Shown here one piece after another: positions 17,903-25,778 of a stretch of 64,000 nt of DNA (position 1 is the stretch's first letter; each line of letters begins with the position of its first letter). Source of the DNA: Streptomyces sp. P9-A2. GTDB lineage: Bacteria; Actinomycetota; Actinomycetes; Streptomycetales; Streptomycetaceae. Position numbers and translations under genes: made by a program. Location of the stretch: positions 372,001-436,000 of the forward strand of contig NZ_JAZIFX010000001.1 of assembly GCF_036634175.1 (NCBI RefSeq), written 5' to 3'. The notes below the pieces were generated by a model, which did not search any database, was not told the origin of the DNA, and saw only the letters and a program-made list of their open reading frames with translations.

Positions 17903-18307
17903 TCAGGCGGCCAGGCACAGTCCGTCGTACGAGGCGCGGGCCGTGCTCCGGCTCGCGGGAGCCCGCCGGCCGTCGATGCGGACGAGTTCTCCCTGGGCCC
18001 GCGACAGCAGGTCGCCCAGGTCCAGGCCCAGGGCCCGGGCGGCGGCCGCGAGGACCTCCGAGGAGGCCTCCTTGCGGCCCCGCTCCACCTCCGACAGATA
18101 CGGCATCGAGATCCGGGCCGTGTCGGCGACGTCCTTCAGCGTCCGCTCCTGGGCGAGCCGCTCCCGGCGCAGCACGTCGCCGACCAGGTCGCGCCAGAGC
18201 GGCTCCTTGGGAGTGGGAGCGGCGGGAGCCGGTGGGGCGGCGGCATGGCGCGCGGGCGCGGGCCGCAGGGGGATGACACCGGTCTCGAGGGGCGCTTGGT
18301 TTCTCAC
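17903..18307 (-). CDS. popR: PopR-type XRE regulator of the clpP3-clpP4 operon
   Basis: 134 residues from GTG at 18307. An Ala/Pro-rich N-terminus leads to an XRE helix-turn-helix (LVGDVLRRERLAQERTLKDVADTARISMPYLSEVERGRKEAS), very like ClgR and PopR. The protein ends in LCLAA; two C-terminal alanines are the known ClpP1/P2-dependent degron of PopR and ClgR. It lies convergent to clpP4, and a matching operator precedes clpP3. The likely circuit: ClpP1/P2 degrades PopR; when that protease is limiting, PopR stabilises. In S. lividans PopR activates clpP3-clpP4; the sign is not visible here. The start has a cramped GGAGG, so it is not certain. Confidence 0.85.
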   Translation of the reverse strand: MRNQAPLETGVIPLRPAPARHAAAPPAPAAPTPKEPLWRDLVGDVLRRERLAQERTLKDVADTARISMPYLSEVERGRKEASSEVLAAAARALGLDLGDLLSRAQGELVRIDGRRAPASRSTARASYDGLCLAA

Positions 18308-18413
18308 CCCTCCAGCGTAGGAATCCTCGCCCCGAGGGGAAGGGAGTGGCGTTCCGCTCTGAGTGAAGGAGGCGATACCACGCGTCACCGTGAAGATTCT
18401 TGAAAGCCGGGTG

Positions 18414-18438
18414 GAGTGTTCGGAATAGAGCTGGGTAG
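18414..18438 (+). promoter_or_regulatory. SigB-like promoter upstream of the sigma gene
   Basis: GAGT-N15-GGGTAG resembles the Streptomyces SigB-family consensus GNNT-N14-16-GGGTA(C/T); only the last base differs. It lies 55 bp before the preferred sigma start and suggests autoregulation or cross-regulation by SigB-family factors. Confidence 0.45.
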
Positions 18439-18493
18439 TCGCAACCCCGAAGGACCAAGGCACATGTCCATCGGACTTTCGTGGGGAGAGGTA

Positions 18494-19387
18494 ATGGAGA
18501 CCGCCGTGATCCGGTCGCAGGCGCAGGTCATCGACAGAAACACCGAGGCCGAGGCCGGGACGGGTGACGGAAGCCTGCCTGGGGTCGTCAACCCCCGGGC
18601 CGTCGCTCCGCGTGATGCCAAGGAGCTGTCCCGTCAGTTCTTCCGTCGCCTGGCGGAACTGGAGGAGGGCACGCACGAGTACCAGTACGCGCGCAACACC
18701 CTGATCGAGATGAACATGTCGCTGGTGCGGTTCGCGGCCGGACGGTTCCGCGGCCGTGGCGACGACATGGAGGACATCGTCCAGACCGGCATGATCGGTC
18801 TGATCAAGGCGATCGACCGGTTCGAGCTGTCGCGCGAGGTCGAGTTCACCTCCTTCGCGCTGCCGTACATCGTCGGTGAGATCAAGCGTTTCTTCCGTGA
18901 CACCACCTGGGCGGTCCATGTGCCGCGCCGGCTCCAGGAGCTGCGGGTGGAACTGGCCAAGGCCCGTGAGGAGCTCGCCAGCAGGCTGGACCGCGAGCCC
19001 ACGGTCGCCGAGCTCGCCACCCTGATGAACATCACCGAGGAGCAGGTCAACGAGGGCCGGCTGGCCGCGAACGGCTACAACTCGTCGTCACTGGACGCCG
19101 CCCTCACCGGTGACGGCCCCGAGAACGGTGAGTCCGTCCTGGCCGACTTCATCGGTATGGAGGAGGAGGGACTGCGGCTCGTCGAGGACTTCCACGCACT
19201 CGCCCCGCTCATGGCCGAGCTCAGCGACCGCGACCGGGAGATCATCCGGATGCGGTTCGTGGAGGAGGCCACCCAGGCGGAGATCGGCGAACGGCTCGGG
19301 TGCTCGCAGATGCACGTCTCCCGCCTGATCAAGCGGATCATCGGCCGGCTGCGCGAGGGCATGCTGGGCGAGCTCGGCTGCGCCTGA
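18494..19387 (+). CDS. SigB/SigF-family RNA polymerase sigma factor
   Basis: About 297 residues from ATG 18494 (GGGAGAGG upstream); ATG 18464 is an alternative. Regions 2 (NMSLVRFAAGRFRGRGDDMEDIVQTGMIGLIKAIDRF, then EFTSFALPYIVGEIKRFFRDTTW), 3 (EELASRLDREPTVAELA) and 4 (LSDRDREIIRMRFVEEATQAEIGERLGCSQMHVSRL) are complete. The closest family is the nine-member SigB/F/G group of Streptomyces. Position next to popR and clpP3-clpP4 recalls S. coelicolor sigL, but paralogues are hard to separate by eye. It should direct stress or developmental transcription. Confidence 0.9.
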   Translation: METAVIRSQAQVIDRNTEAEAGTGDGSLPGVVNPRAVAPRDAKELSRQFFRRLAELEEGTHEYQYARNTLIEMNMSLVRFAAGRFRGRGDDMEDIVQTGMIGLIKAIDRFELSREVEFTSFALPYIVGEIKRFFRDTTWAVHVPRRLQELRVELAKAREELASRLDREPTVAELATLMNITEEQVNEGRLAANGYNSSSLDAALTGDGPENGESVLADFIGMEEEGLRLVEDFHALAPLMAELSDRDREIIRMRFVEEATQAEIGERLGCSQMHVSRLIKRIIGRLREGMLGELGCA

Positions 19388-19400
19388 CGGCACAGAACAC

Positions 19401-19452
19401 GGGATGCGGCTGGTGCCCCACCCCCGCGGGGGTGGGGCACCAGCCGCATCCC
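19401..19452. terminator. 26-bp perfect palindromic terminator
   Basis: Two perfect 26-bp arms without a spacer follow the sigma gene stop by 14 bp. The stem is very G+C-rich, and lies between the convergent sigma and ATPase genes, so it can serve both. Confidence 0.75.
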
Positions 19453-19517
19453 GTCCTGCGGGGGTGTCGGAGTCCGGCACGTGCGGACCGGAACGCGCGC
19501 CGACCGGCAGATGCCGT

Positions 19518-19973
19518 TCAGCCGGCGTCGAAGCTCAGCACCGCGCGGACACACTTTCCGACCGGTACCCGCTCCACGCGGATGTCGCGCACCAGAGCCT
19601 GCACGATCTCCAGGCCGTGGCAGCCGATGCGCTCGGGATCGCGGGGGTAGACGCGGGGCAGCGTGCCGCTGCTGTCGTAGACGGCGACCGTGATCGCTTC
19701 GTCCGTACCCTCCAGCTCCAGGATGTACGGGCCGTTGCTGTGCCGGTCGGCGTTGGTGACCAGTTCGCTCACGACCAGAAGTGCCGCGCCGTCGGTCCGC
19801 TCGCCGATCGTGGCGCACCACTCGGTCCTGAGCTGCTCCAGGAACAGCGACGCGAAGGCACGCGCCTCGGCGATGCATCCCGGCTCACCGGTGAAGTGCG
19901 CTGCCCGCCGTAGCGGTTCCACGGGTACGTCGAAACCAGTCGGTATCACTGCCCCGTCCAGGTGATCGATCAT
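19518..19973 (-). CDS. RsbW-like ATP-binding protein (HATPase_c_2, possible anti-sigma factor)
   Basis: 151 residues from ATG 19973 with AGAGAAG upstream. The N box is LLVVSELVTNADRHS and the G1-like box VYDSSGTLPRV; GCHGLEIVQALV corresponds to the G2 region. These are the features of the GHKL serine kinase/anti-sigma family. It lies convergent to a SigB-family sigma gene and has its own SigB-type promoter, so it may be that sigma factor's antagonist. This partnership is inferred, as Streptomyces has dozens of such proteins. Confidence 0.8.
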   Translation of the reverse strand: MIDHLDGAVIPTGFDVPVEPLRRAAHFTGEPGCIAEARAFASLFLEQLRTEWCATIGERTDGAALLVVSELVTNADRHSNGPYILELEGTDEAITVAVYDSSGTLPRVYPRDPERIGCHGLEIVQALVRDIRVERVPVGKCVRAVLSFDAG

Positions 19974-20032
19974 GTGCTTCTCTCTGCGAAGCCGGGCCGA
20001 CCGGACGAGCCGGACGATCTGCACAGGTGCAC

Positions 20033-20057
20033 GTACCCCGAGTTCGGCTGCTCAGTC
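20033..20057 (-). promoter_or_regulatory. SigB-type promoter of the RsbW-like gene
   Basis: On the minus strand GACT-N15-GGGTAC fits the SigB-family consensus GNNT-N14-16-GGGTA(C/T) exactly. Transcription would begin about 50 bp before the ATG at 19973. Confidence 0.6.
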
Positions 20058-20145
20058 CCCCGATCGGTGTTCGCCACGCCACAGAACGGGAACCCGACCT
20101 CGACAGGAGGGGACGGCGGGTGACGGGCATACGGGAAGGCGACCG

Positions 20146-20739
20146 ATGAGCGAGCTGTTGGCGGTGCGGAGCCTGTCGACGCTGCCCGTGGTGACGCTGG
20201 GCGGCGATGCCGTCGCCCACGTCAAGGACACCGTCCTCGACGTCGAGGCCGGGTGCATCACAGGCTTCACCCTCACCAGCCGGACCCTGCTGGCTGGCTC
20301 GCCGGCCCGGGACCTGCCCTGGCCGGCGGCGCACTCCCTCGGCCGTCACGCGGTCATGGTCCGCGACAAGGAGGCGCTGTGCGACCTGCCCCTGTCGGTG
20401 TCCCGCCGCGATGCCCTGCGCGGGCGGCTGCTCAGGGCGCAGGTCCTCACCGACGAGGGCGACCGGCTCGGCACGGTGCTCGACGTCCTGGTCGAGGGCG
20501 GCACCAGCGGCCGGATCGTCGCCTTCCGGCTCGCCGCGCACCGAGGGCTGGTGCCGGGTTCGAGGCACCGGCAGCACCGGCGGCACCGGGTGTACGTACC
20601 GTACGGTGAGGCGGTGTCCGTCTCCGGCCGGTCTCTGGTCGTCCCCGCGCACATCACCGCCTATGTCACCGACGACCTGCCGGACTTCGTGGCACGGGCC
20701 GGCGCGTTCCACGCCCGGCGGACGGGCGTCCTGCCGTGA
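20146..20739 (+). CDS. PRC-barrel domain protein (first of a pair)
   Basis: 197 residues from ATG 20146. Two PRC-barrel-like modules: LSTLPVVTLGGDAVAHVKDTVLDVEAGCITGFTL near the start and LRGRLLRAQVLTDEGDRLGTVLDVLVEG in the middle. PRC barrels are small beta barrels of photosynthetic reaction centres and ribosome maturation proteins; many stress-associated actinobacterial versions have no known role. Its TGA overlaps the next GTG, so the pair is translationally coupled. It diverges from the RsbW-like gene. Confidence 0.75.
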   Translation: MSELLAVRSLSTLPVVTLGGDAVAHVKDTVLDVEAGCITGFTLTSRTLLAGSPARDLPWPAAHSLGRHAVMVRDKEALCDLPLSVSRRDALRGRLLRAQVLTDEGDRLGTVLDVLVEGGTSGRIVAFRLAAHRGLVPGSRHRQHRRHRVYVPYGEAVSVSGRSLVVPAHITAYVTDDLPDFVARAGAFHARRTGVLP

Positions 20740-21182
20740 TGCTGTTCTCCCGGGTGCGAGGGCTTCCGGTACTGACCCCGGACGAGGGGATCCGTCTGGG
20801 TGTCGTACGGGCGCTGACTGTCGACGCGGCCTCCCGCACCGTCACGCACGTACGGGTACGGCGCGGACGGCTGCGCGGGGACGCCGTCCTGGCCTGGGAC
20901 GCCCTGGACACCGTCGGCCCGGACATGCTGATCGCGGCTCCGTCCTCCGCTCCGGCCGTGGCTCCGCCGCATCACGATCTGCTCGGCCGCAGAGTGCTCA
21001 CCGAGGACGGTGAGGAGCGCGGCACCGTGCTCGACGCGGCGTTCGATCCGCTCACCGCCCGTATCGAGGCGATCCTGACGACGATCGGCGAGCTGCCGGC
21101 CGCGCGGCTGCTGGGGCTGGGCGACCACGCTCTGGTGGTGCGGGGGCGCAGGGCAGCGCGTGACCAGGGCCGGTCCGGCTGA
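20736..21182 (+). CDS. PRC-barrel domain protein (second of a pair)
   Basis: 148 residues. Two PRC-like modules, RVRGLPVLTPDEGIRLGVVRALTVD and LGRRVLTEDGEERGTVLDAAFDPLTARI. GTG at 20736 overlaps the upstream stop by four bases; ATG 20739 is an alternative. Together with its partner it probably forms one functional unit beside a stress sigma factor. Confidence 0.75.
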   Translation: MMLFSRVRGLPVLTPDEGIRLGVVRALTVDAASRTVTHVRVRRGRLRGDAVLAWDALDTVGPDMLIAAPSSAPAVAPPHHDLLGRRVLTEDGEERGTVLDAAFDPLTARIEAILTTIGELPAARLLGLGDHALVVRGRRAARDQGRSG

Positions 21183-21212
21183 TCATTCCTCTGGATCCCC
21201 GAGTGTGAATCC

Positions 21213-22493
21213 CTAGGTGGCGCTGCCCGTGAGGTCGCCCGTGCCGTTGTCGCCGGTGCCGGTGCCGTTCGGTGCGTCGTTCGTGGTGCCGGACTCGGCC
21301 GGTGGCGGTACCTGGGGGCCGGACGGCGGCGGTTCGCCGGTCGTCGGGCCGCTGTCCCCGGGATCGCTCGACGGTGGTTCGCCGGGGGGATCCTCCTCGC
21401 CCGTCGCCGGCCCGGAGCCGGGGGTGGACGGAGTGGCCGGCGGGGCCGATGGGGAGGTGTCGGGTGACGGCGACGAGGGGGTCGTGTCGCCCGGTGACGG
21501 ACTCTGCCCGTCCGGTGGCTTCGCGGGGCGGTCCTTGCCGCCTGTGTCGCCCTGGTTCCGCTCGAACCAGCCGCCGTCGGTGTCGCGGACCACGAACTTC
21601 TCGATGTCCCGCGGAGCGGGGTCGACCACGACGACCTTCGAGGGGGAGTAGCCCGGCCAGGGGGTGCCGGTGTAGCGGGGGTCGGACTGTTCGACCGGCT
21701 TGGTCAGCGGGTTGCCGCAGGCGCAGCGGACCCGGGGGACGCCGCGGGCGTCGACGAGCACGGCCGTGCCCGCCTGGAGGACGGCCTGGTAGTCGGTGGC
21801 GGCGCCGTCGCGGTATCCGTGGTTGGTGACCCTGGTGTCCAGCCGGAGTCGCAGCGGGGTCAGCGAGCGCAGGTACGAGGGGACCTCGGAGGATTCGACG
21901 CCGGCCACCGAGGCGAACGCCTCGTTCTTCGCCGGCACCTCCCGGAGGTACTTGATCTGCCGCTCCACGTCACAGCTGGAGGCGTCGCGGGTGCCGCCGT
22001 ACAGGCCTGGTTCGCCACCGCGGACACCGCGCACCGCGGTGGCCGGAGAGGACTCGGACGCCGATCCGGTGGTCGGGGCGCCGGTGGTGGGCGGGGCGGA
22101 GGTCGTGGGGGGCGCGGAGCCGTCCTCGGCCGTCGACTCGGTGAACGGGTCGGGGCCGGTCGCGTTCGCGGCCTGGAGGAAGACCTCGCCGCCGCCCGCC
22201 TCGGATCCGCCGTCGGTGCGGGTGAGCACCACGGCGAGGACCACGGCCACCGCCATGGCCGCGACGAGCACCCCGAGGCCTGGTACGGACCTCCACCACG
22301 GCCGCCGGCCTCGCCCGGACGGCCCCGTGCCGCCGCCACCGTCTCCCCCGCCCGCTCCACCCGGCGGTGGCGGCGGAGGCGGGCCCGAGGACGAAGGTGG
22401 GGAGGAACCCGACAGAGGCCCGGAGGGCGGCCCGGAGGGCGGCCCGGAGGGCGGCCCGGAGGGCCTGCCGGAGGACGGTGGTTCGACGGTCAC
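21213..22493 (-). CDS. DUF6777 domain membrane-anchored protein
   Basis: 426 residues from GTG 22493. A cytoplasmic Pro/Ser/Gly-rich N-terminus with tandem GPPS units leads to one membrane segment (PGLGVLVAAMAVAVVLAVVL, about 70-90). The extracellular domain (EVFLQAANATGPDPF; GGTRDASSCDVERQIKYLREVPAKNEAFASV; VRCACGNPLTKP) matches DUF6777, and a long Pro/Ser/Thr/Asp-rich tail ends it. The function is unknown. It is divergent from the streptophobe gene and belongs to the same neighbourhood as the kinase and FHA-ABC genes. Confidence 0.75.
   Translation of the reverse strand: MTVEPPSSGRPSGPPSGPPSGPPSGPLSGSSPPSSSGPPPPPPPGGAGGGDGGGGTGPSGRGRRPWWRSVPGLGVLVAAMAVAVVLAVVLTRTDGGSEAGGGEVFLQAANATGPDPFTESTAEDGSAPPTTSAPPTTGAPTTGSASESSPATAVRGVRGGEPGLYGGTRDASSCDVERQIKYLREVPAKNEAFASVAGVESSEVPSYLRSLTPLRLRLDTRVTNHGYRDGAATDYQAVLQAGTAVLVDARGVPRVRCACGNPLTKPVEQSDPRYTGTPWPGYSPSKVVVVDPAPRDIEKFVVRDTDGGWFERNQGDTGGKDRPAKPPDGQSPSPGDTTPSSPSPDTSPSAPPATPSTPGSGPATGEEDPPGEPPSSDPGDSGPTTGEPPPSGPQVPPPAESGTTNDAPNGTGTGDNGTGDLTGSAT
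22421..22466. repeat. 12-bp tandem repeats in the DUF6777 gene
   Basis: About four near-perfect copies of a GGAGGGCGGCCC unit encode the repeated GPPS motif of the proline-rich N-terminus. Such repeats readily expand or contract by slippage. Confidence 0.7.
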
Positions 22494-22658
22494 GAGCCCT
22501 TCTTCCCAGCGCGGCTTCAGGAGATGACCACCAGGTCAGTACCGGTATGGCGATTCTTCCGTTATGGGTTCATTGTGTGCCCCGGTGACGTGCCCGCCGC
22601 AAGCCGACGCGGACGGACCTCCCGGCAGGCGCCCCGTGCGGAGGCTGCTTAGCGTGCA

Positions 22659-23945
22659 GTGGTGAATTCACCCACCCTCTCCGACCTGGCGGTCCCCCGC
22701 CACGGCTGGGCGCAGGCTCTCGTCACGGTGCTGGGCGGGCTGATCGCCATGGGCCTCGTGGCCGCGCTCGGGCTGTGGGCGGCCGGTGCCACGGGCCTCC
22801 CGGACGGTTCGTTCCCCAGGGTGCTCGCCACGACCGTCGTCACTGCCGTCGGCGGGTCGGTGGACCTGTCCGGCGACGCGGGCGGCCTGGCCGGCGCGGA
22901 GGGCGGCCTGACCGTCATGCCGCTGTCCGTCACTCTCACCGGCGCCCTGTTCATCGGCTGGGGCTTTCTGCGCCCGTTGCGCCACCGGGCCGTCGCCGGG
23001 ACGCCGGAGCTTGCCGGGTGGGCCGCGAGGATCGCCGCCCTGTGGCTGATCGTCCTGCTCTGCCTGGCGTTCGCCGCCCGGCACACGTTCGAGGTCTCCC
23101 TCGGGGAAGATGCCCTGGGTGATCTCGGTGATCTGTTCGGGGTCTCCCCCGAGGTCGGCTTCGCCGCCGATGTGCCGCTGACCCTTCTCGTCGGCCTGCT
23201 CTGGCTGGCGGGTGTCCTGGTGCTGGCCCTGCTGGTGTCGCGCGGCGCCCCGCTGCCGGTCCGGCTGCTCCGGTTCCAGACGGCGGTGCGGCCCGCCGCG
23301 CACGCGGTGCTGCAACTGCTGCTCGCCTCCGTCGTCATCGGTGCCGTGATCGCGCTGGTCGTCGCGGCGACGCGGGGGCGTCCGGCGGAGACGTTCGCCG
23401 TGCTCCTGCTCGGCCTGCCCAACGTGACCTGGCTCGCGCTGACCATCGGGCTGGGCGCCACCTGGGACGGCAGGGTGGAAGGCCCCTTCGGGCTGCCCAT
23501 GCCGCACGTCCTCGACGAGGTGCTGCGGACCGAGGACGTCTCGGCGCTGAACCTGAGCACGCTCGCCGAGCACGACGCCGGGGTGTGGTGGCTGCCGGTG
23601 GCCGACGCGGTCCTGCTGCTGGCCGTGGCGTTCGTGATGGCGGCCTTGTCACCGGCCCGGGTCCGGGCCCGGCAGCACGCCGTGCACCTGGCGGTGGCGC
23701 TCGCACTGGCGGTCCTGACGATCTGCCTGGTCGGCCGGGTCTCCGCCCGGCTCGGCCTGTCCGTGCTCGGCATCGGCGATTTGGACACGGGGCTCTCCGG
23801 TCAGGTCCTGCTGAAACCGCGTCTGCCGGTCGCGCTGGGGCTGGCTCTTCTGTGGGGTCTGGTCGCCGGCTTCGCGGGCGCGCTGCTGGCCCGGGGGACG
23901 CGCCGCCGGGGCCGGTCGGACCGGCCGAGGGCGGCGGACGGCTGA
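22659..23945 (+). CDS. Streptophobe family polytopic membrane protein
   Basis: About 428 residues with roughly eight to nine hydrophobic segments alternating with acidic loops (GSVDLSGDAGG; EVSLGEDALGDLGDLFGV). Composition and layout match the Streptomyces-specific streptophobe family, whose function is not known. A GTG at 22659 or 22662 starts it; no good ribosome site is close. It converges on the kinase gene (42-bp gap) and diverges from DUF6777, suggesting one functional locus. Confidence 0.75.
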   Translation: MVNSPTLSDLAVPRHGWAQALVTVLGGLIAMGLVAALGLWAAGATGLPDGSFPRVLATTVVTAVGGSVDLSGDAGGLAGAEGGLTVMPLSVTLTGALFIGWGFLRPLRHRAVAGTPELAGWAARIAALWLIVLLCLAFAARHTFEVSLGEDALGDLGDLFGVSPEVGFAADVPLTLLVGLLWLAGVLVLALLVSRGAPLPVRLLRFQTAVRPAAHAVLQLLLASVVIGAVIALVVAATRGRPAETFAVLLLGLPNVTWLALTIGLGATWDGRVEGPFGLPMPHVLDEVLRTEDVSALNLSTLAEHDAGVWWLPVADAVLLLAVAFVMAALSPARVRARQHAVHLAVALALAVLTICLVGRVSARLGLSVLGIGDLDTGLSGQVLLKPRLPVALGLALLWGLVAGFAGALLARGTRRRGRSDRPRAADG

Positions 23946-23987
23946 CCGGGCGGGTGCGCGGCGCCGGGCAGGGGCTCCTCCAAGACC

Positions 23988-25097
23988 CTAGGTCCGCGCC
24001 GGCCCGAACACCGGTTCCGCCCAGGCCGGCGGTGGCTGTGGCGCGTCCCGCTCCGCCTCTCCGTCCGTCGGCGCGGCTCCACTCCGGCCCTCGACGGCGT
24101 TCCCACTCCCGTCTCCATCCGTGCTCCCGTTCCGGTCTCCCCCCGTGCTCCCGTTCCGGTTTCCGCGCGGGTCCACTCGGGTGGCGGGGTGTCCCTCGGG
24201 GGTGGTCGTGGTGGCGCCGCCCCCCGTGACGGCGGCGCGCAGGGCGGCGACGAAGTCCAGACAGGACGCGTACCGGTCGTCGGGGCTCTTCGCCAGTGCC
24301 TTGGCCAGGACGGCGTCGGTCTGCGGGGGGAGGTCGGGGCGTACGGCGGTCAGGGAGGGCGGCTCGTCGTACTGGTGGGCCCAGAGCAGGGCCATGTCGT
24401 CGTCCCGGCGGAAGGGCGGATGGCCGGCGAGGGTCTCGTGGACGACGCAGGCGAACCCGTAGACGTCGCAGCGGGCGTCGACCGGACGCCCGGAGATCTG
24501 TTCCGGGGCCACGTAGTCGAGCGTGCCGACGAACTGGCCGACCGTGGTGAACCCTGTCAGGGACAGAGACTTCTTGGTCAGGCCGAAGTCGGTGAGGTAG
24601 ACGTGCTCGGGGTGGTCGCTGTCGGTGCCGCGGGCGACCAGGATGTTGCCGGGTTTGACGTCCCGGTGGACCAGGCCGTGCTCGTGGGCGGCGTCGAGCG
24701 CCGAGGCCACCTGCACGGCGATGCGCAGCGCGGTACCGGACGGCAGGGGTCCCTCACGGTCGAGGAGGTGGCGCAGATCGCTGCCTTCGACGTACCGCAT
24801 GGCGATGTAGAGGATGCCGTCCGCCTCCCCTGCCTCGAAGACGGGGACGATGTGCGGGTGGTCGATGGCGGCGGCGGTGCGGGACTCGTGGGTGAAGCGG
24901 CGGCGGAAGACGTCGTTGCGGGCGAGTTCCGGGGCGAGCAGTTTCAGGGCGACGGTGCGGTCCAGGCGCAGGTCCCGGGCGCGGTAGACGACGGCCATGC
25001 CGCCACGGCCGATCTCGCGCTCGAGGCGGTAGCCCGCGACCTGCTGCCCCGTCAGCTCGGAGGGCCGGCCGGCGAACAGCCCGGTGGCGTGCGTCAT
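23988..25097 (-). CDS. Soluble Ser/Thr protein kinase (PknB-like)
   Basis: 369 residues. All kinase motifs are intact: IGRGGMAVVY (glycine loop), VALKLL (Lys), HRDVKPGNI (catalytic loop), LTDFGLTKKS (DFG) and TLDYVAPEQISG. The ~90-residue tail is low complexity, with RNGST(G/D)GD repeats, and I see no membrane segment. Its start overlaps the upstream gene by four bases, in one operon with the FHA-FHA-ABC transporter. FHA domains bind phosphothreonine, so the transporter is its most likely substrate. Confidence 0.9.
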   Translation of the reverse strand: MTHATGLFAGRPSELTGQQVAGYRLEREIGRGGMAVVYRARDLRLDRTVALKLLAPELARNDVFRRRFTHESRTAAAIDHPHIVPVFEAGEADGILYIAMRYVEGSDLRHLLDREGPLPSGTALRIAVQVASALDAAHEHGLVHRDVKPGNILVARGTDSDHPEHVYLTDFGLTKKSLSLTGFTTVGQFVGTLDYVAPEQISGRPVDARCDVYGFACVVHETLAGHPPFRRDDDMALLWAHQYDEPPSLTAVRPDLPPQTDAVLAKALAKSPDDRYASCLDFVAALRAAVTGGGATTTTPEGHPATRVDPRGNRNGSTGGDRNGSTDGDGSGNAVEGRSGAAPTDGEAERDAPQPPPAWAEPVFGPART

Positions 25098-25771
25098 CGG
25101 ACGTCACGGTCCGGGGAGGGGCCCGAGGCGACGGCCCTGGTGGGTTCGGCGGATCCAGCCCTGGTGGGTTCGCCCGGCACGACCCGGGTGGGGGCGTGTC
25201 CGGGGGATGCGGAGGCCTCGGGAGCGTCGGGAGCGTCGGGGGCCTCGGAGACTCCGGGGGCGCGCGGCGGGTCGTCGGCGGGCGGATCGTCGGCGGCGTA
25301 GGTGTGCAGCCGGGTGCCGTCGGTGTAGACCCAGCGGCCCTGGTCGGAGTCGTAGAGCCACAGGGACTCCCCGTCGACGACGAGGCCGACGCGCAGCCCC
25401 CGGGTGCGTACGCGGAACCCCTCGCCGTCGAGGCGGCCGTCGGCCAGTGCCTCGACGGCCGCCCGGTAGCCGGCCAGGGCCTCCTCGGCCCGGGTCAGCA
25501 GCGGCCGGGGGTCGGCGGTGCGGGTCAGGGGGTCTTCGGAGGCGGGCGGGTCCTGGGGCACCGCGACCAGCAGGCGGCCGTCGACCCAGGCCGACCAGCC
25601 GTTGGAGCACAGCACCTGACCCCAGTCCCCGCGCCGCTCGACCAGCCGGACCGGCAGCAGCGGGTCGAGGCCGACGGTGGGCCCGGCGGGGTCGGGCGCC
25701 TCCCAGGCCGGCATGCCGTCGCCCGGTACGACATGGGTGGGCCGGAATCCGGGCGTGGACGGGGTCGTCAT
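25094..25771 (-). CDS. Hypothetical protein between kinase and FHA-ABC genes
   Basis: 225 residues, no membrane segment. An N-terminal part has an SH3-like look (LDPLLPVRLVERRGDWGQVLCSNGWSAWVDGRLL). The middle is helical (RAEEALAGYRAAVEALADGRL), then comes a WLYDSDQGRWVYTDGTRLHTY segment. A low-complexity tail repeats APDAPEA and TRxVxxGEPTRAG, possible phosphothreonine sites. It is coupled to the kinase by a 4-bp overlap and lies 7 bp after the transporter gene, so it is probably an adaptor or regulatory partner. No known function. Confidence 0.7.
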   Translation of the reverse strand: MTTPSTPGFRPTHVVPGDGMPAWEAPDPAGPTVGLDPLLPVRLVERRGDWGQVLCSNGWSAWVDGRLLVAVPQDPPASEDPLTRTADPRPLLTRAEEALAGYRAAVEALADGRLDGEGFRVRTRGLRVGLVVDGESLWLYDSDQGRWVYTDGTRLHTYAADDPPADDPPRAPGVSEAPDAPDAPEASASPGHAPTRVVPGEPTRAGSAEPTRAVASGPSPDRDVR

Positions 25772-25778
25772 GAGCCGG

